Origin: Thiomicrorhabdus marina | GTDB taxonomy: Bacteria > Pseudomonadota > Gammaproteobacteria > Thiomicrospirales > Thiomicrospiraceae | DNA length: 64,000 nucleotides | NCBI RefSeq assembly: GCF_017571465.1 | Contig: NZ_JAGETV010000007.1 | Coordinates: forward strand, 86,109-150,108 | Direction of reading: 5' to 3' | Part shown: positions 17,362 through 25,468 of the stretch, piece by piece | How the letters are laid out: each line of letters starts with the position of its first letter | Position numbering within the stretch: position 1 is the first letter of the stretch | Notes under the pieces: generated by a model | Told to the model about the DNA's origin: nothing | The model's input: the letters and a program-made list of their open reading frames with translations, nothing else | Databases searched by the model: none | Program-made: the position numbers and the translations under genes

Positions 17362-18298
17362 GAGAATTAGTTTGCAAGAATTTGCATCATTAAACGGGTA
17401 TTCATTGCCGGCACATTTACCGGTAGAGAAGTGGGTTCGAATTCCAGCAAAAGGAAAAACGCATCCGAACAAATCTGCTTCGATTCGAGTTTTTTCCGAT
17501 GGAAATGCCTTAATCAAAGATTTTACTACCGGTGAAGATTTGGTTTATTTTCCGGAAAACTCCCGTAAATCACCGGAAGAAATTGCACGAATTAAAAAAG
17601 AGCAGGCTAAGCAAAAAGCCAAAGAAGTGCAGAATTACCGAAAAGAGGTTTTGCGATCGGCCGGTAATGCCGAAGTTCTGTTTGAACTAAGTTCGGAAAA
17701 TGTTCCGGCAAATTATCCCTATCTTTTGCGAAAAGGGATTCAACCTAATGGGGTTCGGTTTTTCTCTGGAAAAACACCGGTACCGCCGGAGTTAGCAAAG
17801 CTAATTCATCATTTGAAAAGACAAGATTGTTTGATGATTCCTCGGTACAGTTCCGAAAGTTTTCTAGAAGGAAAAATTCAAACAGTTGAGTTTATTAAGC
17901 CAAATGGCGGAAAGTTTCCTCCACTGCAAAGTAAGCCTAAAGGTTCCTATTTCATTATTCCGGGAAATGCCGGGCAGATCGTTACCTGTGAGGGATTTGC
18001 TACTGGAGCAACCTTAAAAGAACGTTACGTTAATGATGCCATGGTGGTGGTTGCGTTTAATGCCGGAAATTTGCTACCGGTTTCCCGGTATTTCCGAGAA
18101 AAGTTTCCAAGCAGTGAAATGATAATTGCCGGAGATAATGACTTTAAGAACCCGGTAAATACCGGAAGAGATAAAGCTATTGCTACCGCGAGACTTGTTA
18201 ATGCCTCTTATTCAATACCGGAGTTTTCCGAAGGTGAGTCCGGTTCTGATTGGAATGACCGCTTCCTTTTAGATTGCAAGGGAGGTCAGTCATGTTAG
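17354..18298 (+). CDS. TOPRIM-domain primase (P4 alpha-like)
   Basis: A 314-residue primase-type protein. The TOPRIM fold is visible from about residue 200: CEGFATGATLKERY (the conserved Glu), VVAFNAGNLLPV, then IIAGDNDF (the DxD pair) and GSDWND. The N-terminal 90 residues are a helical/basic segment without the zinc motif typical of DnaG. In P4, primase and helicase are fused in alpha; here they are two overlapping genes. The start at 17354 has a perfect AAGGAGGTGA at 17341-17350. It overlaps the helicase gene by 7 nt. Confidence 0.85.
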   Translation: MAERISLQEFASLNGYSLPAHLPVEKWVRIPAKGKTHPNKSASIRVFSDGNALIKDFTTGEDLVYFPENSRKSPEEIARIKKEQAKQKAKEVQNYRKEVLRSAGNAEVLFELSSENVPANYPYLLRKGIQPNGVRFFSGKTPVPPELAKLIHHLKRQDCLMIPRYSSESFLEGKIQTVEFIKPNGGKFPPLQSKPKGSYFIIPGNAGQIVTCEGFATGATLKERYVNDAMVVVAFNAGNLLPVSRYFREKFPSSEMIIAGDNDFKNPVNTGRDKAIATARLVNASYSIPEFSEGESGSDWNDRFLLDCKGGQSC

Positions 18299-20067
18299 AT
18301 CAAGTAAAAGCACCGGAAGACCAAAACGAGTTTGAAAAAGCGAAGGAAAAGCCGACTCAGTTGCCTTATGGATTTTCACTGGAAAAGGATGGGGTTTATT
18401 ACGAGGATCCAAATGATGAAAAAGAAAGTCGAGTTTGGATCTGTGGTGCCTTGGAAGTAATTTCTTATCAAAGTGATGTTGATTCAAAAAACTGGGGTAT
18501 TCAGCTTAAATTTACCAATGATGACGGCCATACACATTTTTGGTCTATGCCGAAAAGTATGCTTAGTGGTAATGGTGAAAAATACCGAGAGCAGCTATTG
18601 AACATGGGGCTTAATATTTCCCACACTTCAAAAGGCCGAAACCTTCTAAGCCAGTACCTAAACAACTGTAAACCCTCAAAGCGAGCAACAAGCGTAGAGA
18701 AGGTTGGCTGGTATAAAGATGTTTACGTTCTTCCCGGTAAGACGTTTGGTAAATTGCCGGAAAATGAGTCGGTAATTTATCAGAGTACGAGCAGTTCAAA
18801 TCTAGGGTTTGTGAATCATGGTAACTTGATTCATTGGAATGCTCAAATAGGTAAGTACGCTGTCGGAAATTCTCGGTTAATCTTTGCCGTATCTTTGGCA
18901 TTAGCCGGTACTTTGATGCGAGATTTAAATGTTACTGGAGGTGGCTTTCATGTGGTTGGCGGTTCTTCAATTGGTAAGAGCACCATTAACCATGTTGCGG
19001 TAAGTGTTTGGGGTGATCGAAGTCGTTTTAAAACGTGGCGAACGACTGACAATGCCTTAGAAGAAGTGGCCTTGGTTCATAACGATAATACATTAATCCT
19101 TGATGAAATAGGGGAAGCTGACCGCCTGAAAATGGATAACACTGTTTATATGTTGGCTAATGGTCAGGGGAAAGAAAGAAGTAATAAAGGTTTTGAGAAT
19201 CGGGAAACCAAAACATGGAGACTCTTGTTTTTGTCGAATGGGGAAATTGATCTTCGTTCAATGATGCAAAGTATCGGGAAAAGTCCGAAAGATGGCCAGA
19301 CTCTTCGTATTGCCAATATTCCGGCTGATACAGGGAAATTCGGGGTGTTTGAAAATCTGCATGAATTTTCTAATGGTAGTCAGTTGGCAGATCATTTAAA
19401 GGAAAAGGCGGAATATCATCATGGTTCGTTAGGAATGGAATTTATTGAGAAATATATAGAAAACCATTCTCGAAATAAGGAACAGGCAAAATTCTTTTAT
19501 GACGAATTCAGAAATAGAATTGAAATTGGGAGTGATAGTCAGGTATCTAGGGTACTCTCCCGGTTTGCTCTTGTTGCTGCGGCCGGTGAGTTGGCTTACG
19601 AACTCGGCTTAGTTTCTTGGGAGCCAGATGATGCCATGAAGGCAATTTCAGAGTGCTTTAAGGCATGGCTGGAGGATAGAGGTTCCGGCAATACCGAAGC
19701 TGAAGAAGCCCTGAATCTGGTTAAGAGCTTTATTGAACGTAATGAGGAAGGGAGGTTTGAAGCTTTGCAAACGAATGCTCAGCCGCTATCAGGGAAACCG
19801 GCCTTTGTTGCTAATGTTATTCGGGATCGTGCCGGCTTTAAACATCATGAGAACCGGCAGGATGTTTATTACATTTATCCTGAAACGTTTAAGAATGAGG
19901 TCTGTAAAGGAATTAGCTACAAGATGGCTTTATCAGAGTTGCAAGAGAAAGGCTTCTTGAAGCATGATGCAGATCGTTTTGATTGCAAGCTTCCGTCGAA
20001 TACGACGAAAAAGCGTCCGAGAATGTATGCAATTTTAGGGGAGCTGCTAGGTGAAACAGATGACTGA
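18292..20067 (+). CDS. DUF927 replicative helicase/ATPase
   Basis: A superfamily 3/DUF927-type ATPase that should open the element's origin. Walker A is GGSSIGKST and Walker B TLILDEIGEA. The motif after it (MLANGQGKERSNKG) and LLFLSNGEIDL fit the DUF927 pattern. The ATG at 18292 is chosen over an upstream TTG because GGGAGG lies 7 nt before it; it overlaps the primase stop. The product is 591 residues. The C-terminal part (about 470-590) probably contains a winged-helix origin-binding region. The iteron array begins 25 nt after the stop. Confidence 0.85.
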   Translation: MLDQVKAPEDQNEFEKAKEKPTQLPYGFSLEKDGVYYEDPNDEKESRVWICGALEVISYQSDVDSKNWGIQLKFTNDDGHTHFWSMPKSMLSGNGEKYREQLLNMGLNISHTSKGRNLLSQYLNNCKPSKRATSVEKVGWYKDVYVLPGKTFGKLPENESVIYQSTSSSNLGFVNHGNLIHWNAQIGKYAVGNSRLIFAVSLALAGTLMRDLNVTGGGFHVVGGSSIGKSTINHVAVSVWGDRSRFKTWRTTDNALEEVALVHNDNTLILDEIGEADRLKMDNTVYMLANGQGKERSNKGFENRETKTWRLLFLSNGEIDLRSMMQSIGKSPKDGQTLRIANIPADTGKFGVFENLHEFSNGSQLADHLKEKAEYHHGSLGMEFIEKYIENHSRNKEQAKFFYDEFRNRIEIGSDSQVSRVLSRFALVAAAGELAYELGLVSWEPDDAMKAISECFKAWLEDRGSGNTEAEEALNLVKSFIERNEEGRFEALQTNAQPLSGKPAFVANVIRDRAGFKHHENRQDVYYIYPETFKNEVCKGISYKMALSELQEKGFLKHDADRFDCKLPSNTTKKRPRMYAILGELLGETDD

Positions 20068-20092
20068 TTTTTTATTTTTTGTGATAAATACT

Positions 20093-20274
20093 TGGGGCAG
20101 GTGGGGCAACTGGGGCAAGCCCATAACCATGCGGGTTTGAGCCATGTTTTACCGTGGGGCAGAACTGGGGCAGGCTTGGGGCAAGTGGGGCAGCTGCCCC
20201 AACTGCCCCAACTCTGCCCCAAATGTTTGGGCAGCCGAAACCCTTATAAACACTGACCTGCCCTGCTTGCCCCA
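20093..20274. repeat. TGGGGCA iteron array, candidate replication origin
   Basis: Seven direct copies of TGGGGCA (20093, 20102, 20111, 20155, 20166, 20177, 20186) are followed by inverted copies TGCCCCA at 20195, 20204, 20215 and 20268. Neighbouring copies are 9 or 11 bp apart. The junction TGGGGCAGCTGCCCCA at 20186-20201 is a perfect palindrome. The array directly follows the primase and helicase genes, as P4 origin iterons relate to its alpha protein. The short reading frames across it on the minus strand are by-products of the repeats. Confidence 0.7.
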
Positions 20275-20291
20275 TCTGCCCAAATAGATCA

Positions 20292-22592
20292 TTAATCTCT
20301 GTATTCTATTGAGGAGAAAAGAATTTCAGTTGTGTTATCGAAGCCTAAATTTGTTAAATCGTATTGTAATTTAAGGAAATAATGTTCTTTGTCTTTTACT
20401 TTAGGGCCAATGGTGATTTTTGATTTTGGCCAGGAGAATAGAAATGGTTTGGTAGTCATAAATAGTCTTCCAGGTGTACGATACTCGTCAATTTTAAGAA
20501 GGTTTGATGACATTTTCTGAGATGTAATTATCCGAGCCTCTTTTTCACTGGAGTACTCTTCATTTTTATACAAATACAAAAGATCACTTAAAACGACTTT
20601 TAAGGTGTTTTTAATCATTCTTCTTGGCTTATCTTCGATGGATTCGAGTATTGCTTTGATATTCTTGATGTATGGACTAATTAGATCAATAGTTTCTTGG
20701 GTTGAACGATTGTCGTAAATAACTTTGTACAAGTTAAAGTTAAGCCCGTCTTCATCGTTATTTTGAACGGTATTATCACTGCTGTAACTAGATTGAATTA
20801 AATGAGAGTTATTATTATTTATAAAAATTGAAGATGGTACTGATATGCTGAAACCATCCCCGTCATTTCCATAAGCTCTCCATAAATCCAGTCGATCTGC
20901 TTTTTCTAAAGTAAATGATGCTAAATAGATTGAATACTTTTGTTTTCCAAAGTCATAAGAATGCAATTCATGTTTATTTTCTCTGTCGAAAATCCATTCA
21001 AGAAGAGAAGTTTCTCTTGTAAGAGTTCTGCCTTCAAGTGGATCATTCATATAAGCAGCGTTGTAGAGTCTTAGCACATTGGTAGAGTTATTTTGCAACA
21101 TGCTCTGTAATGCCGAATATGATGTGAAATGTGATATTTCTCCAAATTCACTGGCATTAACTTTGTGTTTATTTTCTTTTATCTCAATTATTTTTTTGTG
21201 AAGCTCTAAAAGGTTATAAATTATTATTGTCAAAGATTCTTTTGTCATCACAGAGCTATTCTTTGATGCTTCGATTGAGTTAGCATAAATAAAACCTCTT
21301 AGTCCATTCGCTTTAAACTTTTCAACTATTCTGAAAAGCTCTTCAGCTTTATCTAAGTCTTCTGGGAATGCCCGTTTTTCTTGTGCAATTGAACCGAAGT
21401 AGTAATATTCAGCTAGGAAATGAATTGAATTAGGATCCCCTATCTCAGCTGCTTTTTCTAGTAGTTCGATATGTTTGTCGTAATCGACATTCACTCCAAT
21501 ACCAGATAAATATGCATGTGCAAGATTTGCTAAAGATGGCGCATAGTTGGATTCTGCTGCTTTTTCTAACCAATATATATAGTTGCTGAGATTAACGGTC
21601 TCGTGATAGCCTTCTTTGTGCATTATTGCAAGGTTATGCTGAGATTGAGGAATATTATTTTCAGCTCCAAACCTAGTCCACTTTAATGCTTCTTCAGAGT
21701 TACCAGAGTCTTTGAAGTAAAAAGCTAGGTTGACTGAAGCATCAACAAAGCCGAGTTTTGCTGCTGCTTCTAGTAAGCGAACAAACCGTTCATTGTTTTG
21801 TGGAAAAATTCCATTCGAATAGTATTCCATACCCAGTTGGAAGTGAGCCCGACCACTGTTTAGATCAATAGCTTTATTCAGCCAGTATTTGTAGCTATTA
21901 ATGTCTACAGGTGTTAATAGCCCTTTTTTGTGTATCAGTCCTAAATTTAATACCGCTTCTGGATGATTTAAATTAGCTCCTTTTATTGTCCAGCTTACAA
22001 AAGATTCATCACTTTGCGGAACTCCATCTCCTGATTGATAGCATAGGCTTAAATTGTAGATTGCATCAGCGTAATCTTGCTCAGCAAGCTCCCTAAGAAT
22101 TGATGTATAAGCATTGAGGTTTTTTTCAGTGCCAAGCCCGTCTCTCTGAGCGATCGCGTAATTAAATAAGCTTGTTAAATCTCCTGTAGAAGCTGCAGTT
22201 TGAGTTAATTCATAAAACTTATTTAAATTTTTTTCAATAACTTTTCCATTTAAATATTCATTTGCGAGTAGGTTTAGAGCTTCTATGTTTTCTTTTTTTG
22301 CTGCTCCTGATAAGTAGTGAATATATAAATCATTATCTGTTTGTATGTCTGGTTCGAGTCCATCTTTGTAAGTTTTTGCTAGAGTCATTAAGGCATCAAT
22401 ATTGCCTAATTCTGCAGCTTTCTTTTCACATTCAAGAAATTTTGAGAGATTTTGCTCAAATGGATCACCTTGTTTATTGGATTTGCCATCCTTGTACATC
22501 ATTGCTAATAGATGTAAAGCAGCAGGGTCATTCTGTTTAGCTTTTAGTTTTACAAGCTCAAGGTATTCTTCGTTTGTCATTTCTATATCCAA
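20292..22592 (-). CDS. Sel1-repeat protein with C-terminal DUF2971-like domain (element cargo)
   Basis: A 766-residue protein. Residues about 15-440 are Sel1-type TPR repeats, with recurring A-x(3)-L-x(2)-Y-x(2)-G-x-G units such as ADAIYNLSLCYQSGDGVPQ. The C-terminal part from about 490 shows a DUF2971-like pattern: ISHFTSYSALQSML, LRLYNAAYMNDPLEGRTL, YLASFTLEKADRLDLWRAYG and GDGFSISVP. There is no signal peptide. DUF2971 has no established activity that I know of. It is the only large gene on the minus strand of the element, is clearly AT-rich, and sits in the cargo slot next to attR, where P4-like satellites often carry phage-defence genes. That role is inference. Confidence 0.75.
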   Translation of the reverse strand: MDIEMTNEEYLELVKLKAKQNDPAALHLLAMMYKDGKSNKQGDPFEQNLSKFLECEKKAAELGNIDALMTLAKTYKDGLEPDIQTDNDLYIHYLSGAAKKENIEALNLLANEYLNGKVIEKNLNKFYELTQTAASTGDLTSLFNYAIAQRDGLGTEKNLNAYTSILRELAEQDYADAIYNLSLCYQSGDGVPQSDESFVSWTIKGANLNHPEAVLNLGLIHKKGLLTPVDINSYKYWLNKAIDLNSGRAHFQLGMEYYSNGIFPQNNERFVRLLEAAAKLGFVDASVNLAFYFKDSGNSEEALKWTRFGAENNIPQSQHNLAIMHKEGYHETVNLSNYIYWLEKAAESNYAPSLANLAHAYLSGIGVNVDYDKHIELLEKAAEIGDPNSIHFLAEYYYFGSIAQEKRAFPEDLDKAEELFRIVEKFKANGLRGFIYANSIEASKNSSVMTKESLTIIIYNLLELHKKIIEIKENKHKVNASEFGEISHFTSYSALQSMLQNNSTNVLRLYNAAYMNDPLEGRTLTRETSLLEWIFDRENKHELHSYDFGKQKYSIYLASFTLEKADRLDLWRAYGNDGDGFSISVPSSIFINNNNSHLIQSSYSSDNTVQNNDEDGLNFNLYKVIYDNRSTQETIDLISPYIKNIKAILESIEDKPRRMIKNTLKVVLSDLLYLYKNEEYSSEKEARIITSQKMSSNLLKIDEYRTPGRLFMTTKPFLFSWPKSKITIGPKVKDKEHYFLKLQYDLTNLGFDNTTEILFSSIEYRD

Positions 22593-22667
22593 AATTTGTG
22601 AACGGAAAATAGTTTAATCAAAATATGAAGAGAGTTGGGTTAGATTGGTGGTATTTGGATTGTGTTG

Positions 22668-22690
22668 TTGACGGTGTTAGTGACGGTATT
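22668..22690. promoter_or_regulatory. integrase arm-type repeats near attR
   Basis: TTGACGGTGTT at 22668-22678 and TGACGGTATT at 22681-22690 repeat the GACGGT core found beside attL, with a 12-13 bp period. Paired arm sites on both sides of an element are a hallmark of tyrosine integrases. Confidence 0.6.
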
Positions 22691-22751
22691 TTGGTTTTTT
22701 AATTTTAAAAATGTGTTAAATATCAAGTTATTATCATCGCTTTTTGCACTC

Positions 22752-22770
22752 CGGTGTAGCCACCATATTT
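22752..22770 (+). repeat. attR core (19-bp direct repeat)
   Basis: CGGTGTAGCCACCATATTT, identical to 12687-12705, reproduces the last 14 nt of tRNA-Met. Sequence to its right is the original chromosome. Confidence 0.93.
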
Positions 22771-22771
22771 T

Positions 22772-22799
22772 AAAACCCGGTTTTATACCGGGTTTTTTC
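22772..22799 (+). terminator. stranded original terminator of tRNA-Met
   Basis: AAAACCCGG/CCGGGTTTT with a 7-nt loop and a T run lies just outside attR. Before integration it would have been directly behind tRNA-Met. Confidence 0.85.
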
Positions 22800-22940
22800 G
22801 TTTCTAAGAGCGCTAAATTTGGTGCTGAGTGATTGATTTTAAGTTGGTTATTATTTGGCTTGGATACACGGTTGATCAATGCTCTACTTTCTATTTATTC
22901 TTTAAATTTCCTTCCTTATTGGTTCGTCTAATGTAATTTT

Positions 22941-23026
22941 TTGGTGCAATTTTTTTGATTGTTTTCAGGAAAGGAGCCAGTAAACCTTTGTATTAAGCGT
23001 TTTTTACATTTGGTATGCCCATTGCT
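22941..23026 (+). promoter_or_regulatory. sigma-54 promoter with upstream NtrC-like half-site, guanidine operon
   Basis: TGGTATGCCCATTGCT at 23011-23026 matches the -24/-12 consensus TGGYAYR-N4-TTGCW at every defined position. TTGGTGCAA at 22941-22949 lies about 70 bp upstream and matches half of an NtrC site. The start would be near 23037. I saw no ykkC/guanidine-I riboswitch core between 22800 and 23112. The rest of the gap is AT-rich and shows nothing else. Confidence 0.75.
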
Positions 23027-23112
23027 TATTACGTTTTTAGTAATTAGTAATAAATTGGCGTTTGCGGTGTATTCTTAGCTGCGAAAGGCCTAAACCGAAT
23101 GGTAATGAGCAC

Positions 23113-24090
23113 ATGAATGAGCGTTTTTCCAGTTGGGCGAGTCCCAGAACTGAATTAGACAAAACTTCAAAACGTCTTCTCACCGCCGCCAGTTTTCTGC
23201 TGCCGATTCTTTTGTGGTGTTTGGTGAGCTACAGTCCATATATTTGGCATCCGCAGATGGAAATCACCAGCCCTGGGCAGGTCAGTTATTTCCGTGAAGG
23301 TTCTTTGGTCGATAGAGAAGTCTTTGAAATCGAGCGTAACAAGATTCTGGAAAAAACACCTGAAGCAACTGTGGAGCAACTGCCGCAAGGGATTCCGTCG
23401 AACCCCGTTTATTTGCCGGCACCGCATGAAGTGATGACGGCGATGTACACCGCCTTTACCACGCCTCCAAAACGCAGTAATGAACCTTGGTTGCACGAGA
23501 GCTTATTGCACTCAATTCAGGTCATTGCATGGGGCTTTTTCTGGGCGATGCTGTTCGGTGTGCCGCTGGGGATTTTAGCCGGTACTTACAGTTCAGCATC
23601 TTACCTAATTGAACCCTTTACCGAATTTTTCCGTTATCTACCGGCTCCGGCCTTTGGAGCTTTGGCGGTTGCGGTCTTAGGGATCTATGACGCGCCGAAA
23701 ATCGCCATTATCTTTATTGGAACTTTCTTCCAGATGGTACTGATTGTCGCGGCAACCACTCGAAAATTGAATATCGCGCTGATTGAAGCGTCGTTAACAC
23801 TTGGCTGTAAAGGTCGCAGAATGATTGGCAAAGTGATTCTGCCGGGCGTGTTGCCAGATTTATACCGCGACATGCGTATCTTGCTCGGGTGGGCTTGGAC
23901 TTATCTAATTGTTGCTGAATTAATCGGAACCAGTTCAGGGATTACATGGTTTATTACTCAGCAGGCGCGCTATAAGAATTTCGACAATGTGTTCGCAGCT
24001 ATTTTGATGATTGGTTTAATCGGTCTGATTACCGACATGATTTTAGCGCACTTCGGTAAACGCCTGTTCCCATGGCACCAAAACAAATAA
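23113..24090 (+). CDS. ABC transporter permease (urea carboxylase-associated)
   Basis: A 325-residue inner-membrane permease of the SsuC/TauC type. One N-terminal helix (about 27-45) is followed by a periplasmic segment of about 75 residues, then five or more helices from about 130. The coupling motif EASLTLGCKGRRMIGKVILPG is partly visible as EASLTLGCKGRRM followed by VILPG. Such permeases recur beside 'urea carboxylase' operons and are thought to import guanidine or a related compound. I use the ATG at 23113, where the protein begins MNERFSSW; an upstream TTG at 23062 is less likely. The binding protein is encoded far away at 38512-39498. Confidence 0.8.
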   Translation: MNERFSSWASPRTELDKTSKRLLTAASFLLPILLWCLVSYSPYIWHPQMEITSPGQVSYFREGSLVDREVFEIERNKILEKTPEATVEQLPQGIPSNPVYLPAPHEVMTAMYTAFTTPPKRSNEPWLHESLLHSIQVIAWGFFWAMLFGVPLGILAGTYSSASYLIEPFTEFFRYLPAPAFGALAVAVLGIYDAPKIAIIFIGTFFQMVLIVAATTRKLNIALIEASLTLGCKGRRMIGKVILPGVLPDLYRDMRILLGWAWTYLIVAELIGTSSGITWFITQQARYKNFDNVFAAILMIGLIGLITDMILAHFGKRLFPWHQNK

Positions 24091-24104
24091 TCGAGGGGAA
24101 TCTT

Positions 24105-25013
24105 GTGACAACAGAGCATCCGTTAGCTAAGTGGAATACGCCGGAAATTGAAGATCGAAACCAGAGGATTCTACAACGTCCACCAAGTTTGAAGATTTCC
24201 GGCATGCATAAGAGTTTTGGGCATGACGGCAAGATGGTCAAAGTTTTAAACGATATTGATTTTACCGCCTACAAACGTGAATTTGTCTGCGTGGTTGGAC
24301 CATCTGGCTGCGGTAAATCGACCTTGGCACGTTTGATTGCCGGATTAGAAACCTATGAAGAAGGCGTGATTAGTATCAATGATGAAGTGGTTTCAGGTCC
24401 TGGTCCGGATCGCGGAATGGTTTTTCAAAGTTACTCGCTATTCCCGTGGCTGACGGTTAAGAAGAATGTCATGTTTGGTTTGGTGGAAAACGGTATGTCG
24501 GAAATCTCTGCTGAAGCAGAAGCCTTGCAGTGGATTGATTTGGTTGGGCTAGAGCGTTTTGCCAACTCTTATCCGCATCAGTTGTCGGGTGGCATGAAAC
24601 AGCGTGTGGCGATTATCCGTGCTTTGGCTAATAAGCCAAAGGTATTGTTGATGGATGAACCCTTCTCGGCGCTGGATCCAAAGAACCGTTTGAAGATGCA
24701 AAAGTATCTGTTGGAGATTTGGAAAAACATCGATATCACCATCTTCTTTATCACGCACGATTTAGAAGAGGCGATTTACCTAGCAGACCGTATTTTGGTG
24801 TTGAAGGCGCATCCGGGCGAGGTGGTGGAAACCCTGAATGTGCCCTTGCCAAGACCTCGTAAAGAAGATACTTTTCTATCGGAAGAGTTCCTTGCCACCA
24901 AAGCGTATTTAGAAAGCTTGGTGCATTCGGAAGAAGAGGAAGTCGATATGGAAGAGAAACTGAGCATGGTTCGCATGGTTTCCGTTAAATCAGATGTACC
25001 GGATATTTTTTAG
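24105..25013 (+). CDS. ABC transporter ATP-binding protein (urea carboxylase-associated)
   Basis: The ATPase partner of the preceding permease. Walker A GPSGCGKST, Q-loop in MVFQSYSLFPW, signature LSGGMKQRV and Walker B VLLMDEPF are intact, followed by the H-loop in FFITHDLEEA. The start is taken as GTG 24105 with GAGGGG 6 nt upstream, giving 302 residues and a 14-nt gap from the permease stop. The frame continues upstream to an ATG at 24072, but that lies inside the permease. A C-terminal acidic extension (SEEEEVDMEE) is unusual. Confidence 0.85.
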   Translation: MTTEHPLAKWNTPEIEDRNQRILQRPPSLKISGMHKSFGHDGKMVKVLNDIDFTAYKREFVCVVGPSGCGKSTLARLIAGLETYEEGVISINDEVVSGPGPDRGMVFQSYSLFPWLTVKKNVMFGLVENGMSEISAEAEALQWIDLVGLERFANSYPHQLSGGMKQRVAIIRALANKPKVLLMDEPFSALDPKNRLKMQKYLLEIWKNIDITIFFITHDLEEAIYLADRILVLKAHPGEVVETLNVPLPRPRKEDTFLSEEFLATKAYLESLVHSEEEEVDMEEKLSMVRMVSVKSDVPDIF

Positions 25014-25015
25014 AT

Positions 25016-25453
25016 ATGAGTAGTGAATTAATTAGAACCAGCGTCTCCCTACCGGGAAGTGTCGCGGAAGAGTTGGAATTTTTAGTCAAGGCCAATGGTT
25101 ACAACAACCGTTCGGCTTTGATTGCCGATTTAATTCGTAAAGAGGCGGCGGCTTTCCGTCAGGATCATACCAATGAGATCATGGCCGGAACTTTCACCAT
25201 GGTGTACGACCATTCGGTGCCGGATTTGCAGCAGAAGTTAAACGCACTGAAACATAAATATGTGGCGGAGATTATTTCCAGTCTTCAGATTCAACTGATG
25301 GATCAACACACTCTGGAAGTCAATTTAATGCAAGGCAAGGCGCAGGATTTAAAGAAAATCAGTGCCGAGTTAAAAGCGAATCGTGGGGTAAAGAACGGCA
25401 ATCTGTATTTGACCCATTCAGCACTTCCGCCAATCTACACCAAGCAAAATTAA
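25016..25453 (+). CDS. NikR-family ribbon-helix-helix regulator lacking metal ligands
   Basis: Residues about 1-45 are a ribbon-helix-helix DNA-binding domain (RTSVSLPGSVAEELEFL, then NRSALIADLIRKE). The rest is an ACT-like NikR C-terminal domain ending GVKNGNLYLT. In E. coli NikR the nickel ligands lie in LHVHINHDDCLE; here the aligned segment reads LQIQLMDQHTLE, so both His and the Cys are replaced. It therefore probably does not bind nickel in the NikR way. Its place between the transporter and the deiminase genes suggests it senses the substrate or a product. It starts 2 nt after the ATPase stop. Confidence 0.75.
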   Translation: MSSELIRTSVSLPGSVAEELEFLVKANGYNNRSALIADLIRKEAAAFRQDHTNEIMAGTFTMVYDHSVPDLQQKLNALKHKYVAEIISSLQIQLMDQHTLEVNLMQGKAQDLKKISAELKANRGVKNGNLYLTHSALPPIYTKQN

Positions 25454-25468
25454 GACAGGAGAGATCAC

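Larger units (their letters stand above)
12687..22770. mobile_element. P4-satellite-like integrative element in tRNA-Met
   Basis: The element is bounded by 19-bp direct repeats at 12687-12705 and 22752-22770, a unit of 10,065 bp. It contains a P4-type tyrosine integrase next to attL, an HTH protein, AlpA, a structured leader, a TOPRIM primase, a DUF927 helicase, an iteron array and one cargo gene beside attR. No capsid, tail or conjugation genes are seen, so it would depend on a helper for transfer. Base composition of the distal cargo is visibly more AT-rich than the flanks. P4-type satellites are known to carry variable defence or fitness cargo. Confidence 0.9.

Noticed and set aside
20072..20275. 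Minus-strand frames rich in Gly-Gln-Trp and Cys-Pro repeats
   Set aside because: They are translations of the TGGGGCA repeat array and have no other support.
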